Source of the DNA: Kitasatospora setae KM-6054
GTDB taxonomy: Bacteria > Actinomycetota > Actinomycetes > Streptomycetales > Streptomycetaceae
Direction: 5' to 3'
Length of the DNA stretch: 64,000 bases
Assembly (NCBI RefSeq): GCF_000269985.1
Contig: NC_016109.1
Location: forward strand, 1,922,001 to 1,986,000
The notes under the pieces are model-generated. The model saw only the letters and a list, made by a program, of their open reading frames with translations, ran no database searches and had not been told where the DNA came from. The position numbers and the translations under genes were made by a program. Positions 34,109-43,481 of the stretch are shown in pieces; positions within the stretch are counted from its first letter, which is position 1; every line of letters begins with the position of its first letter.

Positions 34109-36063
34109 TTCCCACCGCCCCGGCCGAGCGGGGCGTCGTGCAGGTAGCGGCCGAGCGCGGTGACCGGGAAGACCAGGCGGTACAGGTGGTAGTTGATGGA
34201 GAAGTCCCAGGGGAACCCGGTGCCGGTGAACTGGGGTTCGTCCCACGTCCCGTCGGGGCGCTGGGTGGTGGTCAGCCAGGCGACGCCGCGCTCGACCTGC
34301 TCCGACTCGCGCTCGCCGGCGGCCAGCAGCGCCATCAGCGCCCAGGCGGTCTGCGAGGCGGTCGACTCGCCGCGGCCGGCCCAGGTGGCCGGGTCCTCGT
34401 AGGAGCGCATGTCCTCGCCCCAGCCGCCGTCCGGGTTCTGCCGGTCGGCCAGCCAGGCGACGGCGCGCCGGACGGCGGGGTGGCCGGGGGTGATCCCGGC
34501 GGCGATCAGGGCGGGCAGCACCGAGCCGGTGCCGTAGATGTAGTTGGTGCCCCAGCGGCCGAACCAGGAGCCGTCGGCCTCCTGGTGGCGCAGCAGCCAG
34601 GCGACGCCGCGCCGGGTGCGCGGGTCGCGGGTGCGGCCGGTCTCGGCGAGCATCTCGACCACGTGCGCGGTGACGTCGGCCGAGGGCGGGTCGATGACCT
34701 CGCCGAAGTCGCAGAACGGCAGCTTGTTGGGGAGCGTGCTGGTGTTGTCGGCGTCGAAGGCGCCCCAGGCGCCGTCCTTGGACTGCATGCCGAGGTTCCA
34801 GTCGACGGCCCGTTCGACGGCGCCGGCCAGCCGGGCGGTGTCGGGGTGGTCGATCCGGCGCAGCGCGAGGACGACCTCGGCGGTGTCGTCGACGTCCGGG
34901 TAGGTGTCGTTCTGGAACTCGAAGGCCCAGCCGCCGGGGGCCAGCCGGGGCCGTTTGACGGCCCAGTCGCCGCGGGTGGTGATCTCCTCGCCGAGCATCC
35001 AGTCGCCGGCCCGGACCAGCGCGGGGTGGTCGCCGGGCAGTCCGGCGTCGCGCAGCGCGATGGCGGCCAGGCAGGTGTCCCAGACCGGGGACTGGCAGGC
35101 TTCCATCCAGCGCTTGCCGTCGTCGGTGTGGACGGTGAAGGAGTCGAAGGCGGCGAGTCCGGCCTTCATCACCGGGTGGTCGAGCCGGTAGCCCATCAGC
35201 CGCAGGGCGATCAGCGAGTAGACGGCGGGCGGCTGGATGCCGCCCCAGCAGCCGTCGGCCTCCTGCCGTTCGATGATCCAGGCGGCGGCCTGCCGCAGCG
35301 CGAGGCGGCGGACCGGTTTGATGGCGTGCCGGTGGTAGCGGTGCATCAGCTGGTCGAGCCGCTGGAACAGGCCGTCCCAGCTGTGCGCGGGGGCGAGCGG
35401 CCGGTCGGGGTACGGGTCGGCGGGGTCGGCGTGCAGTTCGGCGAGGCCGAACGGGGCGGGGCGGACCGGGCGGTGCGCGGAGACCACGGTGAGCGGGACG
35501 ATGGTCTGCCGGGCCCACTGGCCGAAGGAGTAGATGTTCAGCGGCGCCCAGTTGGGCAGGAACAGGATCTCGGGCGGCAGTTCGGGGAGCTTCTCCCAGG
35601 GCCACCAGCCGAACAGGGCGAGCCAGATCCGGGTGAACACCCGGGCTGCGGCGAGGCCGCCGCGTTCGCGGACGAAGGCGGCGGCGGCCCGCATGTGCGG
35701 GGCGTCCGGGGCGTCCCCGGCGAGCCGGAGGGCCACGTACGCCTCGACGGTGGTGGAGAGTTCGGGCGGGCCGCCGTGGAAGGTGGCCCAGGTGCCGTCC
35801 TCCCGCTGCCGGGAGCGGATCCAGGCCGCGGTGGCCCGGGTCTGCTCCTCGGTGCGGATGCCCAGGAACTCCCTGAGCAGCAGGTCTTCGGCGTCCATGG
35901 TGACGTTGGTCTCCAGGTCGCCCTTCCACCAGCCGTCGGCGTGCTGGAGTGACAGCAGGTGCGCGGTGGCGCGGCTGAGCGCCGCCGCTGGTGAGGAATC
36001 GTCAGATCGTGCTGGGGCAACTGAGGTTTGGGGTCCGAGCCTTCCACCCGCGGTTGCTGTCAC
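34105..36063 (-). CDS. shc: Squalene-hopene cyclase
   Basis: 652 aa, the usual family length. The catalytic DVDD motif is at 390-393 and several QW motifs are visible (for example QEADGCWGGI, QNPDGGWGED, QRPDGTWDE). The cyclisation pocket segments GGWAFEFQND and WGAFDADNTS are conserved. It converts squalene to hopene and hopanol at the membrane. Its start lies 7 bp after the polyprenyl synthase stop. Confidence 0.97.
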   Translation of the reverse strand: MTATAGGRLGPQTSVAPARSDDSSPAAALSRATAHLLSLQHADGWWKGDLETNVTMDAEDLLLREFLGIRTEEQTRATAAWIRSRQREDGTWATFHGGPPELSTTVEAYVALRLAGDAPDAPHMRAAAAFVRERGGLAAARVFTRIWLALFGWWPWEKLPELPPEILFLPNWAPLNIYSFGQWARQTIVPLTVVSAHRPVRPAPFGLAELHADPADPYPDRPLAPAHSWDGLFQRLDQLMHRYHRHAIKPVRRLALRQAAAWIIERQEADGCWGGIQPPAVYSLIALRLMGYRLDHPVMKAGLAAFDSFTVHTDDGKRWMEACQSPVWDTCLAAIALRDAGLPGDHPALVRAGDWMLGEEITTRGDWAVKRPRLAPGGWAFEFQNDTYPDVDDTAEVVLALRRIDHPDTARLAGAVERAVDWNLGMQSKDGAWGAFDADNTSTLPNKLPFCDFGEVIDPPSADVTAHVVEMLAETGRTRDPRTRRGVAWLLRHQEADGSWFGRWGTNYIYGTGSVLPALIAAGITPGHPAVRRAVAWLADRQNPDGGWGEDMRSYEDPATWAGRGESTASQTAWALMALLAAGERESEQVERGVAWLTTTQRPDGTWDEPQFTGTGFPWDFSINYHLYRLVFPVTALGRYLHDAPLGRGGGK

Positions 36064-36070
36064 TCTTACG

Positions 36071-37144
36071 TCACCTCTCTCTGACCACCACGAATTCGGC
36101 GAGTGCGACGAAGTGCTCGCGCACCTCGTCGGCCATCGGCACCTCGCCGAGGGCGGCGAGGGCGGTGTCGTACTGGCGGCGGGCCTCTTCCTGGGTCCAG
36201 GCCCGGCCGCCGGCCCGCTCGATCAGCGCGGCGCGGGCGGCGAGCACGTGCTCGTCCTCCTCGCCGCGACCGGTCGGGTCGGCCAGCTGTGCGGCCAGCT
36301 CGCGGGAGGCGGTGCCCCCCTCGGCCAGCGCGGCGCACACCGGCAGCGACTTCTTCCGCGACTGGAGGTCGCTCCAGTGCGGCTTGCCGGTCACTTCGGT
36401 GGCGCCCCAGATGCCCAGCAGGTCGTCCACCGCCTGGAACGCGAGCCCGAGGTGGTAGCCGTACCGCTGGAGCGCGTCGGACACCCGGTCGTCGGCGCCG
36501 GCCAGCACCGCGCCGATCGCCGCCGAGGCGGCCAGCAGGGCGCCGGTCTTGCCGCCCTCCATGGCCAGGCACTCCTCGACCGTCACCGCGTCGCGCTGTT
36601 CGAAGGAGACGTCGAGCGCCTGCCCGTCGATCAGCCGCCGGGTGGCGGTGGTGATCAGCCGGACGGCGCGGGCCGCGTCGACCGGGTCGGCCCCGCCGGT
36701 CACCGCGGCGTCCAGCAGGACCTCGGTGCCGAGGGTGGCCAGCGCGTCGCCGGCCAGCACGGCCTGCGCCGGGCCGAACACCGTCCAGGCGGTGGCCCGG
36801 TGCCTGCGCGTCTCGTCACCGTCCATCAGGTCATCATGGAGGAGGGAGAAGTTGTGCACCAGCTCGACCGACACGCCGCCGGGTACGCCCACCTGCGCGT
36901 TCGCGCCCACCGCCTCGGCGGAGAGCAGGGCCAGCGCCGGGCGCACGGCCTTGCCGCCGTCGCCGGCGGCGGGGTTGCCGTCCCGGTCGATCCAGCCGAA
37001 GTGGTAGGCGGCGACGGAGTCCATCGGTGCGGCCAAACGGGCGACGGCCGCGCGCATCGGCGGCGTGCAGAGCGTGCGTCCGCGCGCCAGCAGGTCGAGG
37101 ACGGTCGGGGTGTCCTCGACCGTCGAGCCGGTGCGTGCCTCCAC
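36071..37144 (-). CDS. Polyprenyl diphosphate synthase of the hopanoid cluster
   Basis: 357 aa, GTG at 37142-37144 after GAGAGGGAA. The first aspartate-rich motif is DDLMD at 104-108. The second reads DDLLG at 240-244, where family members usually have DDxxD. GGK (near 64), GGKTG (197-201) and KPHWSDLQSRKKSLPV, the diphosphate-contacting basic segment, are present. It probably makes the farnesyl diphosphate used by HpnD. It is separated by 86 bp from hpnE. Confidence 0.9.
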   Translation of the reverse strand: MEARTGSTVEDTPTVLDLLARGRTLCTPPMRAAVARLAAPMDSVAAYHFGWIDRDGNPAAGDGGKAVRPALALLSAEAVGANAQVGVPGGVSVELVHNFSLLHDDLMDGDETRRHRATAWTVFGPAQAVLAGDALATLGTEVLLDAAVTGGADPVDAARAVRLITTATRRLIDGQALDVSFEQRDAVTVEECLAMEGGKTGALLAASAAIGAVLAGADDRVSDALQRYGYHLGLAFQAVDDLLGIWGATEVTGKPHWSDLQSRKKSLPVCAALAEGGTASRELAAQLADPTGRGEEDEHVLAARAALIERAGGRAWTQEEARRQYDTALAALGEVPMADEVREHFVALAEFVVVRER

Positions 37145-37230
37145 GTGGGTTCCCTCTCGGTGCGTCCGCCCGGCCGCGGTGCGCGGTCGGCGGGGTGTGG
37201 TGTCGGTGGTCGGCGGGTGGGCGGGCGGCG

Positions 37231-38628
37231 TCATCGGGGCCACCGTCCGTCCCCCCGGTCGACCGGGAGCCGGCCGTGGCCGGCCAGCGCGGCGTCGGCG
37301 GCCGTGTGGCCGCTGCGCACCGCGCCTTCCATGGTCGCTGGCCATCCGGTGGCCGTCCAGGACCCGGCGAGCAGCACGCCGGGGACGTCGGTGCGCGCGC
37401 CGGGGCGCAGTCGGGCGGTGCCGGGCGCCGGGTCGAACGTGGCGGTGCGCTCGCGGGTGACGAAGAAGTCGAGCACCCGGGCGCCGCGGGCGGCGGGCAG
37501 CAGGCGTTCCAGCTCCGGCAGGTAGCGGGCGCGCAGCTCGGCGACCGGCAGGTCGATCTCGTCCTCGGCGGCGGACTGCGAGACCGCCAGGTACTGGGCG
37601 CCGGGGACGTCCAGCCCGGAGTGCCGGGTGCGGTCGAAGACGAACTGGACCGGGGAGCCGAGCGCGGCGAAGAACGGGCGGCGGATCAGCCGCCGGTCGT
37701 AGACGGCGTGCACGTTGAGGATCGGGGCGGTGCCGAAGCCGGCCAGCCGGTGCTGGTCGGGGACGGCGCCGTCGGGCAGCAGCGCGGCCGCGGTGTCCTG
37801 GGCGCCGGCCAGCACGACGGTGTCGGCGGTGAGCAGTTCGCCGCCCTCCAGCCGGACGGTGTTCTGCTCGGCGGCCTTCAGTTCGGCGGCCCGGGTGCGC
37901 AGCAGCACCCGGACGCCGGCCCGCTCCAGCTCGGCCAGCGCCCGGTCGTGGTGGATCTCGCCGAGCGGGACGGCGGCGGTGCCGATGTCGGCGGCGCCGG
38001 GGTCGGAGAGCAGGCCGGTCTTGAAGACCTTGGCGGCCAGCGCCAGCGAGGTGCGGTCGGCGGTGGCGTTCAGGGTGGCGACGCCGACGAGGTCCCAGAC
38101 GGCCTCGACGGTGGCGGGGGTCTGGCCGTGCCGGCGCAGCCACTCGCCGAAGGAGAGGTCGTCCAGCGCCGGGTCGGCGGGGTCGAGCTTCTTCAGGGCG
38201 AGCGCGCCGCGCACCACCCGCAGCCGGTCGGCGGGGCCGAGGTGGCGGTAGGTGGCGAGGCTGCCGGCCAGGTGCAGCGGGACGGGCAGCTCGGCGCGGC
38301 GGAGCCGGCCGAGGCTGCGGGTGCCGTCCGGCGCGAGGGCGAGGACCGGTACGTCCAGCCGGGGCTGGAGGTCGACCAGGCCGTCGGCGCCGAGCCGGTC
38401 GACCAGGCCCCGGTAGGCGGTGCAGCAGCGCAGGTAGACGTGCTGGCCGTTGTCGACGGTCAGGTCGCCGCGCTTGAAGGAGAAGGCCAGGCCGCCGAGC
38501 CGGGGCCGGGCCTCCAGCAGGGTGGTGCGGACTCCGGCGTCGGCCAGCCGCAGGGCGGCGGTGATGCCGGCCAGGCCGCCGCCGACCACCACGGCCGTGC
38601 GTTCGCGCCGCGCTGTCGGCGTGCTCAT
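37231..38628 (-). CDS. hpnE: Hydroxysqualene dehydroxylase HpnE
   Basis: 465 aa from the ATG at 38626-38628 (AGGAGGG upstream). FAD-dependent amine-oxidase/phytoene-desaturase fold: AVVVGGGLAGITAALRLADAG dinucleotide loop followed by LLEARPRLGG, and a C-terminal GVLLAGSWTATGWPATMEGAVRSG FAD contact. HpnE reduces hydroxysqualene to squalene. A 94-bp gap to hpnD with locally lower GC could hold an internal promoter. Confidence 0.92.
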   Translation of the reverse strand: MSTPTARRERTAVVVGGGLAGITAALRLADAGVRTTLLEARPRLGGLAFSFKRGDLTVDNGQHVYLRCCTAYRGLVDRLGADGLVDLQPRLDVPVLALAPDGTRSLGRLRRAELPVPLHLAGSLATYRHLGPADRLRVVRGALALKKLDPADPALDDLSFGEWLRRHGQTPATVEAVWDLVGVATLNATADRTSLALAAKVFKTGLLSDPGAADIGTAAVPLGEIHHDRALAELERAGVRVLLRTRAAELKAAEQNTVRLEGGELLTADTVVLAGAQDTAAALLPDGAVPDQHRLAGFGTAPILNVHAVYDRRLIRRPFFAALGSPVQFVFDRTRHSGLDVPGAQYLAVSQSAAEDEIDLPVAELRARYLPELERLLPAARGARVLDFFVTRERTATFDPAPGTARLRPGARTDVPGVLLAGSWTATGWPATMEGAVRSGHTAADAALAGHGRLPVDRGDGRWPR

Positions 38629-38722
38629 CGGCCCTCCTGTTCGGCGGTGGACTCTGGGCACAACAACGTGCGCGTGCGTCGTGATTCCCCGTTGACACAG
38701 CGTGACATAACTGGCGCGAGAA

Positions 38723-39625
38723 TCAAGAACGCCCTCCGGCGAGCCCGGACAGTGCCACGTACGCCTTCTCCCAGCCGGGCAGCGAGACCCGGCCGCGGAG
38801 CACCGCGTGCGGGTCGGCGGCGATCCGGCCGAGCAGGCGGTGGTAGATGCCGGCCATCGCGGCGGTGGCGGCGCGGCTGCGGCGGTCGAGCATCGGGAGC
38901 AGCCGCAGGCCCTCCTCGAAGGCGGCCTGGGCGCGTTCGGCCTCGAAGGCGACCAGGCCGGTGAAGTCGGCGCCGACCGGGAGGGCGGGGAGGGCGAAGC
39001 CCTGCTGGCAGCCGAACCTGACCAGGTCCTCGGTGGGGAGGTAGGTGCGGCCGTTCAGGGCGTCCTCGCGCAGGTCGCGCAGGATGTTGGTGAGCTGCAG
39101 GGCCAGGCCCAGGGTGTCGGCGTACTCGGCGCCGCGCTCCCAGTCCTCGCAGCCGTAGACGCCGAGCGAGAGCCGGCCGACCGAGCCGGCCACACAGCGG
39201 CAGTAGACCTTGAGCTCGTCGTAGTTGGTGTACTCGACGCCCTTGAGGTCCATCTCGACGCCGTCGACCAGTTCGTCGAAGCCGCCGAGCGGGATCGGGA
39301 AGCGGCGGGCGGCGTCGGCCAGCGCGACCTTGATCGGGTCGGTGTCCTCCTCGCCGACCTCGCCGGCCCGGACCTCGTCCAGCAGGACGCGGGTGCGGGC
39401 CAGCGCCTCGGCCTTCTGCTCGGCGGGCAGCTCGCCGTCGCCGATGTCGTCGACCCGGCGGGCCAGCGCGTAGAGCGCCGACATCGCCAGCCGCTTGGCC
39501 TCGGGCAGCAGCCGGATGCCGTAGCTGAAGTTGCGGGCCTGGAGGGCGGTGACCGCCTCGCAGTACCGGTAGGCCGCCATGACCGGCGCGGACGCCAGTG
39601 GTGATGCCCCCACGCGGGCGCTCAC
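38723..39625 (-). CDS. hpnD: Presqualene diphosphate synthase HpnD
   Basis: 300 aa, GTG start overlapping the hpnC stop. Squalene/phytoene synthase family with DDIGD at 59-63 and a second motif NILRDLREDALNGRTYLP. The Tyr/Arg-rich ARNFSYGIRLLP segment is typical. HpnD joins two farnesyl diphosphates to presqualene diphosphate. Confidence 0.93.
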   Translation of the reverse strand: MSARVGASPLASAPVMAAYRYCEAVTALQARNFSYGIRLLPEAKRLAMSALYALARRVDDIGDGELPAEQKAEALARTRVLLDEVRAGEVGEEDTDPIKVALADAARRFPIPLGGFDELVDGVEMDLKGVEYTNYDELKVYCRCVAGSVGRLSLGVYGCEDWERGAEYADTLGLALQLTNILRDLREDALNGRTYLPTEDLVRFGCQQGFALPALPVGADFTGLVAFEAERAQAAFEEGLRLLPMLDRRSRAATAAMAGIYHRLLGRIAADPHAVLRGRVSLPGWEKAYVALSGLAGGRS

Positions 39626-40581
39626 CTTCCCTTCACGAAGAGTGCCGCCGCCCGGCCGGCCAGGCGGCGCTTGTCGGGCTTCGCCCGGTGCGCGAGCACG
39701 TCGAACCTGACCGCCTCGATGGCGTCCAGGGCCGCGTACCCGCCGGCGGTGAATCCCGCCAGCAGCAGTCGGAGCCTTCCGTGAACCGTACCCACCAGCG
39801 GTGCGCCGCGGTCGAGCAGGGTCCGGGCCCGGCTCGCCTCCCAGGCGACCAGCTGGCGGACGCCGCGGGTGGCGGTGTCGGCGGCGAGGTCGCGCTCGGT
39901 GACGCCGAAGGCGGCGAGGTCCTCCTGCGGGAGGTAGATCCGGCCGCGGGCGAGGTCCTCGGCGACGTCCTGGAGGTGCTCGACGATCTGCAGCGCGGTG
40001 CAGATCGCGTCGGACAGCTCGATCCGCTCCGGGGTGGCCCGGCCGGCCAGCGCGAGCACCAGCCGGCCGACCGGGTCGGCGGAGAGGGTGCAGTAGTGGC
40101 GCAGGTCGGCGTAGGTGGCGTAGCGGGAGGTGGTCTGGTCCACCCGGTTGGCCTGGATCAGGCGGCGGAACGGCTCGGGGGTGACGGCGTGCCGCTCGAT
40201 CAGCGGGACGAGGCCGCGCAGCAGCGGGTGCCGGGGCTCGCCGGGGTCGGCGCCCAGGACGGTGCCGTGCGGGGCCGGGTCGTCGCCGAGGGCGGTGGCG
40301 AAGGCGCGGTCGAGGTCGCGCTCCAGGCCGTCCAGCAGGGCGAGCCGGAAGCCGTCGTCGGCCGCGTCGCCGGGGACGTCCAGCAGCCGGGCGACGGCGG
40401 CCGGGTCGGCGAGGTCGCCGTCGCCGGCGTCGTCGACCAGGCGGGCGAAGCCGTAGACCGCCATCAGGTCGCCGCGCCAGGCCGCGGGGAGGAAGCCGGG
40501 GGCGACCGGGAAGTTCTCCAGGTCGGCCTTGTCCAGCGTCACCGCCGCTGTCTGGTTATCTGACTTAATTGAATCCGACAC
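39622..40581 (-). CDS. hpnC: Hydroxysqualene synthase HpnC
   Basis: 319 aa if started at the GTG at 40579-40581, eight bases after GGGGGAG. An in-frame GTG three codons upstream (40590) abuts that ribosome binding site and is less likely. Family motifs are LVDDAGDGD (DDAGD near 50-54) and EHLQDVAEDLARGRIYLP; ENFPVAPGFLP is the diagnostic HpnC start. It converts presqualene diphosphate to hydroxysqualene. It is the first gene of the hopanoid operon, whose promoter must lie in 40582-40668. Confidence 0.92.
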   Translation of the reverse strand: MSDSIKSDNQTAAVTLDKADLENFPVAPGFLPAAWRGDLMAVYGFARLVDDAGDGDLADPAAVARLLDVPGDAADDGFRLALLDGLERDLDRAFATALGDDPAPHGTVLGADPGEPRHPLLRGLVPLIERHAVTPEPFRRLIQANRVDQTTSRYATYADLRHYCTLSADPVGRLVLALAGRATPERIELSDAICTALQIVEHLQDVAEDLARGRIYLPQEDLAAFGVTERDLAADTATRGVRQLVAWEASRARTLLDRGAPLVGTVHGRLRLLLAGFTAGGYAALDAIEAVRFDVLAHRAKPDKRRLAGRAAALFVKGR

Positions 40582-40668
40582 TGCCGTCACTCCCCCGTTC
40601 TACACCGGGCCGTACCACCACCGCGCCACGGACACGCTTCCGTCGCCGCGCCTTCACCCGCCGCACGG

Positions 40669-40715
40669 CGCAGGGCCGGTGCCCGGGGATCCGCTCCCCG
40701 GGCACCGGCCCTGCG
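40669..40715 (-). terminator. Strong hairpin between the ABC export operon and hpnC
   Basis: Perfect 21-bp arms 40669-40689 and 40695-40715 around TCCGC, starting 20 bases after the stop of the ABC ATPase gene. It should end the export-operon transcript and insulate the hopanoid operon. Confidence 0.9.
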
Positions 40716-40734
40716 ACCCGCGACCCGCTCCCGC

Positions 40735-41544
40735 TCAGGGGCGGTCGCCCTTCTCGTAGCGGCGGACCACCTCGTCGGTGTGCCCGTCCATGATCAGCTC
40801 GCCGTGCTCGATCCAGATCGTCCGCTCGCAGGTCTCGCGGATCGCGTTGTTGTCGTGGCTGACCAGGAAGACCGTGCCGGCCTCCTTGCGCAGCTCGTTG
40901 ATCCGGGCCTTGGAGCGCTTCTGGAAGCCCTGGTCGCCGGTGGCGAGCGCCTCGTCGATCAGCAGCACGTCGTGGGTCTTCGCCGCCGCGATGGAGAACC
41001 GCAGGCGGGCGCCCATGCCGGAGGAGTAGGTGCGCATCGGCAGCGAGATGAAGTCGCCCTTCTCGTTGATGCCCGAGAAGTCGACGATGCTCTGGTAGCG
41101 CTCGCGCACCTGGGCCGGGGACATGCCCATCGCCAGGCAGCCCAGCACCACGTTGCGCTCGCCGGTCAGGTCGTTCATCAGCGCCGCGTTGACGCCCAGC
41201 AGCGAGGGCTGGCCCTGGGTGTAGATGCCGCCCCTCGCGGTCGGCAGCAGGCCCGCGATGGCCGCCAGCATCGTCGACTTGCCGGAGCCGTTCGAGCCGA
41301 TCAGGCCGACCGCCTCGCCCTTGTACGCGGTGAAGCTGATGCCGCGCACCGCGTGCACCTCGCGGATCGCGGGCGCCTTCTTCCGGGTGATGATCCGGCT
41401 CAGCGCCGAGGTGGCGCTGCCCTTGCCGGAGCCGGCGCCGTGCACCTTGTAGATGATGTGCACGTCGTCCACCACCACGGTGGGGACCTGGGCCTTGTCC
41501 ACCGCGGTGGCCTCCTTGACGGTGTCGAGAGCTGCGTCAGCCAC
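40735..41544 (-). CDS. TagH/Wzt-type ABC exporter ATP-binding protein
   Basis: 269 aa. Walker A GSNGSGKST at 83-91, signature YSSGMGARL, Walker B DVLLIDEALATGD, switch VSHDNN. The SSGM signature and the long N-terminal extension are typical of ATPases that export polysaccharides or teichoic acids (TagH, Wzt). It lacks a Wzt carbohydrate-binding C-terminal domain. Overlaps its permease gene by 8 bp. Confidence 0.9.
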   Translation of the reverse strand: MADAALDTVKEATAVDKAQVPTVVVDDVHIIYKVHGAGSGKGSATSALSRIITRKKAPAIREVHAVRGISFTAYKGEAVGLIGSNGSGKSTMLAAIAGLLPTARGGIYTQGQPSLLGVNAALMNDLTGERNVVLGCLAMGMSPAQVRERYQSIVDFSGINEKGDFISLPMRTYSSGMGARLRFSIAAAKTHDVLLIDEALATGDQGFQKRSKARINELRKEAGTVFLVSHDNNAIRETCERTIWIEHGELIMDGHTDEVVRRYEKGDRP

Positions 41545-42478
41545 GGCCGTACTCCTCCTCGGACTTCCAGAAGAACACGAAGCCGATCACGAAGGCGACG
41601 ACCGCCCAGGTACCGGCCATGATCCAGATGTGGTGCGGCAGGATCAGCGCCTTGTCCCCGTAGATCTTCTTGTCGAAGCTCTCCGGCATGAACGCGTAGC
41701 GCATCAGGTCCATGTAGACCGTCGCCGGGTTCCACGAGTAGACCGTCTGCCAGACCTCCGGCCAGGTCTTGATGTAGCCGGAGACGCTGTACATCACGCC
41801 GGAGACGTACATCCAGGTGCGCAGCAGGAACGGCATCAGCTGCGAGATGTCCGAGGTCTTGGCGCCGACCCGGGCCATCACCATGGCCAGGCCGGTGTTG
41901 AACATCGACTGCAGCAGCAGCGTCGGGATGATCAGCAGCCAGGTCATCGTCGGCGTGACGTTGTTGACCAGCACGATGGCGACCAGCACCACCATCGAGA
42001 TCAGCAGCTGCTGGAGCTGGATCACGGTGAAGGCGATCGGCAGGCAGGCGCGCGGGAAGTGCAGCGCCCGGATCAGGCCGAGGTTGTCGGAGATCGACCG
42101 GGTGCCGGCCTGGATCGCGCTCTGCGAGAACTGGAAGACGAAGACGCCGACGCACAGCCAGGCGATGTAGACCGGGACCGAGTCCCGGCTCTTCATGATC
42201 ACACCGAAGACCAGGTAGAACACCGCGCAGTTCAGCAGCGGGGTGAGCACCTGCCAGAGCTGGCCGAGCTTCGCCGTGGTGTACTGCGCGACCAGGCGGG
42301 CGGTCGCGAAGGCGGTGATGAAGCTGCGCCGCGCCCAGAGCTGGCGGATGTACTGCGGCAGACTCGGCCGCTTGCCGCTGACGGACAACCCGTACTTGTC
42401 CGCGAGCTGCTTCGGGGTCAGGCCCGCGTCGGAACCCCTTGGTGCGGAGAGGTTGACCGGGTCACTCAGTGTCGACAC
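41537..42478 (-). CDS. TagG/Wzm-type ABC-2 permease
   Basis: 313 aa. A cytoplasmic start with a lysine/arginine-rich amphipathic stretch (SLPQYIRQLWARRSFITAFATARL) precedes about six membrane helices, including LTPLLNCAVFYLVFGVI and LLLQSMFNTGLAMVMARVG. This is the ABC-2 layout used to flip undecaprenyl- or lipid-linked polymers. It works with the adjacent ATPase. Confidence 0.9.
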   Translation of the reverse strand: MSTLSDPVNLSAPRGSDAGLTPKQLADKYGLSVSGKRPSLPQYIRQLWARRSFITAFATARLVAQYTTAKLGQLWQVLTPLLNCAVFYLVFGVIMKSRDSVPVYIAWLCVGVFVFQFSQSAIQAGTRSISDNLGLIRALHFPRACLPIAFTVIQLQQLLISMVVLVAIVLVNNVTPTMTWLLIIPTLLLQSMFNTGLAMVMARVGAKTSDISQLMPFLLRTWMYVSGVMYSVSGYIKTWPEVWQTVYSWNPATVYMDLMRYAFMPESFDKKIYGDKALILPHHIWIMAGTWAVVAFVIGFVFFWKSEEEYGRG

Positions 42479-42596
42479 ATTCGTCCTTCAGGGGGTCGGA
42501 ATCCCCTGCCCGGGGGGACGGGACAGGGGACCGGGGCGTACCACGGGAGCTCTGGTCTGCTCGCGGCCGGCTCGGGGGCGAGCCGACCGGTTGCGA

Positions 42597-43481
42597 TCAG
42601 ATGATTGGCGGTCTGCCGAGCCTGGTCAAGCGCCAGACGGTGGACCACTTCATCGGCCGACGCGGACCGCAGGGCTCGCTCCAGCCGGCCCGGAACCCGC
42701 CGAGCCACGCCTTCAGCGCGGCCCCGGAGGGGCGCCTGAGCACGGTCAGCAGGAACCAGGTTCCCAGATAGAGAGGCACCAACGGGACCGGAAGGTTCCG
42801 CCTGGCCAGCCAGACCCGGTTGCGGGCCACGTTGTGGAAGTACGCGGCGTGCCGGGCGGGCGAGGTCGCCGGGTGGTGCAGCACCACGTCCGGGCGGTAG
42901 TCGATCGACCAGCCGGCGTCCAGCGCGCGCCAGGCCAGGTCGGTCTCCTCGTGCGCGTAGAAGAACTCCGCGGGCAGCTGCCCCGCCCGCGGGAACACCG
43001 CGCTGCGCACCGCGCTGGCACCGCCCAGGAAGGTGGTGACCCGGGAGCCGTGCAGCGGGTCGCTGGCGCGCAGCCGGGGCACGTGCCGCCGCTGGGTGGT
43101 GCCGGTCTCCGGGTCGGCGATCCGGAACGAGACGATGCCCAGCTCCGGGTCGGCGGTGAACGCCGCGCGCAGCAGCTCGGCCGAGTCGGTCCGCGGCAGC
43201 AGGCCGTCGTCGTCCAGGAACAGCACCGCGTCGACGTCCCGGCCGTCCGGGCCGAACAGCTCGATGCCGACGTTGCGGCCGCCCGGGATGCCCAGGTTCT
43301 CCGGCAGCTCGACGCTGCGCACGCCCTCCGGCAGGGCCGGCAGCGGGGCGCCGTTGCCGACCACCGCGAGCTCGACCGGCGGGCCCTGCTGGGCCCGGAC
43401 CGACTCGATCAGCGCGTTCAGTTCGGCCGGGCGGTTGCCCATCGTGATGATGACCGCGCCGAGCCGGAAGCCGTCGCTCAC
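42597..43481 (-). CDS. Family 2 glycosyltransferase
   Basis: 294 aa, GTG at 43479-43481 overlapping the CDP-alcohol phosphotransferase stop. GT-A fold: LGAVIITMGNRPAELNALI, ELPENLGIPGGRNVGI, the metal/nucleotide motif VLFLDDDGLL, and the acceptor-side YAHEETDLAWRALDAGW. It probably transfers a sugar to the lipid- or alcohol-linked acceptor made by its neighbours; donor and acceptor are unknown. Confidence 0.9.
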   Translation of the reverse strand: MSDGFRLGAVIITMGNRPAELNALIESVRAQQGPPVELAVVGNGAPLPALPEGVRSVELPENLGIPGGRNVGIELFGPDGRDVDAVLFLDDDGLLPRTDSAELLRAAFTADPELGIVSFRIADPETGTTQRRHVPRLRASDPLHGSRVTTFLGGASAVRSAVFPRAGQLPAEFFYAHEETDLAWRALDAGWSIDYRPDVVLHHPATSPARHAAYFHNVARNRVWLARRNLPVPLVPLYLGTWFLLTVLRRPSGAALKAWLGGFRAGWSEPCGPRRPMKWSTVWRLTRLGRPPII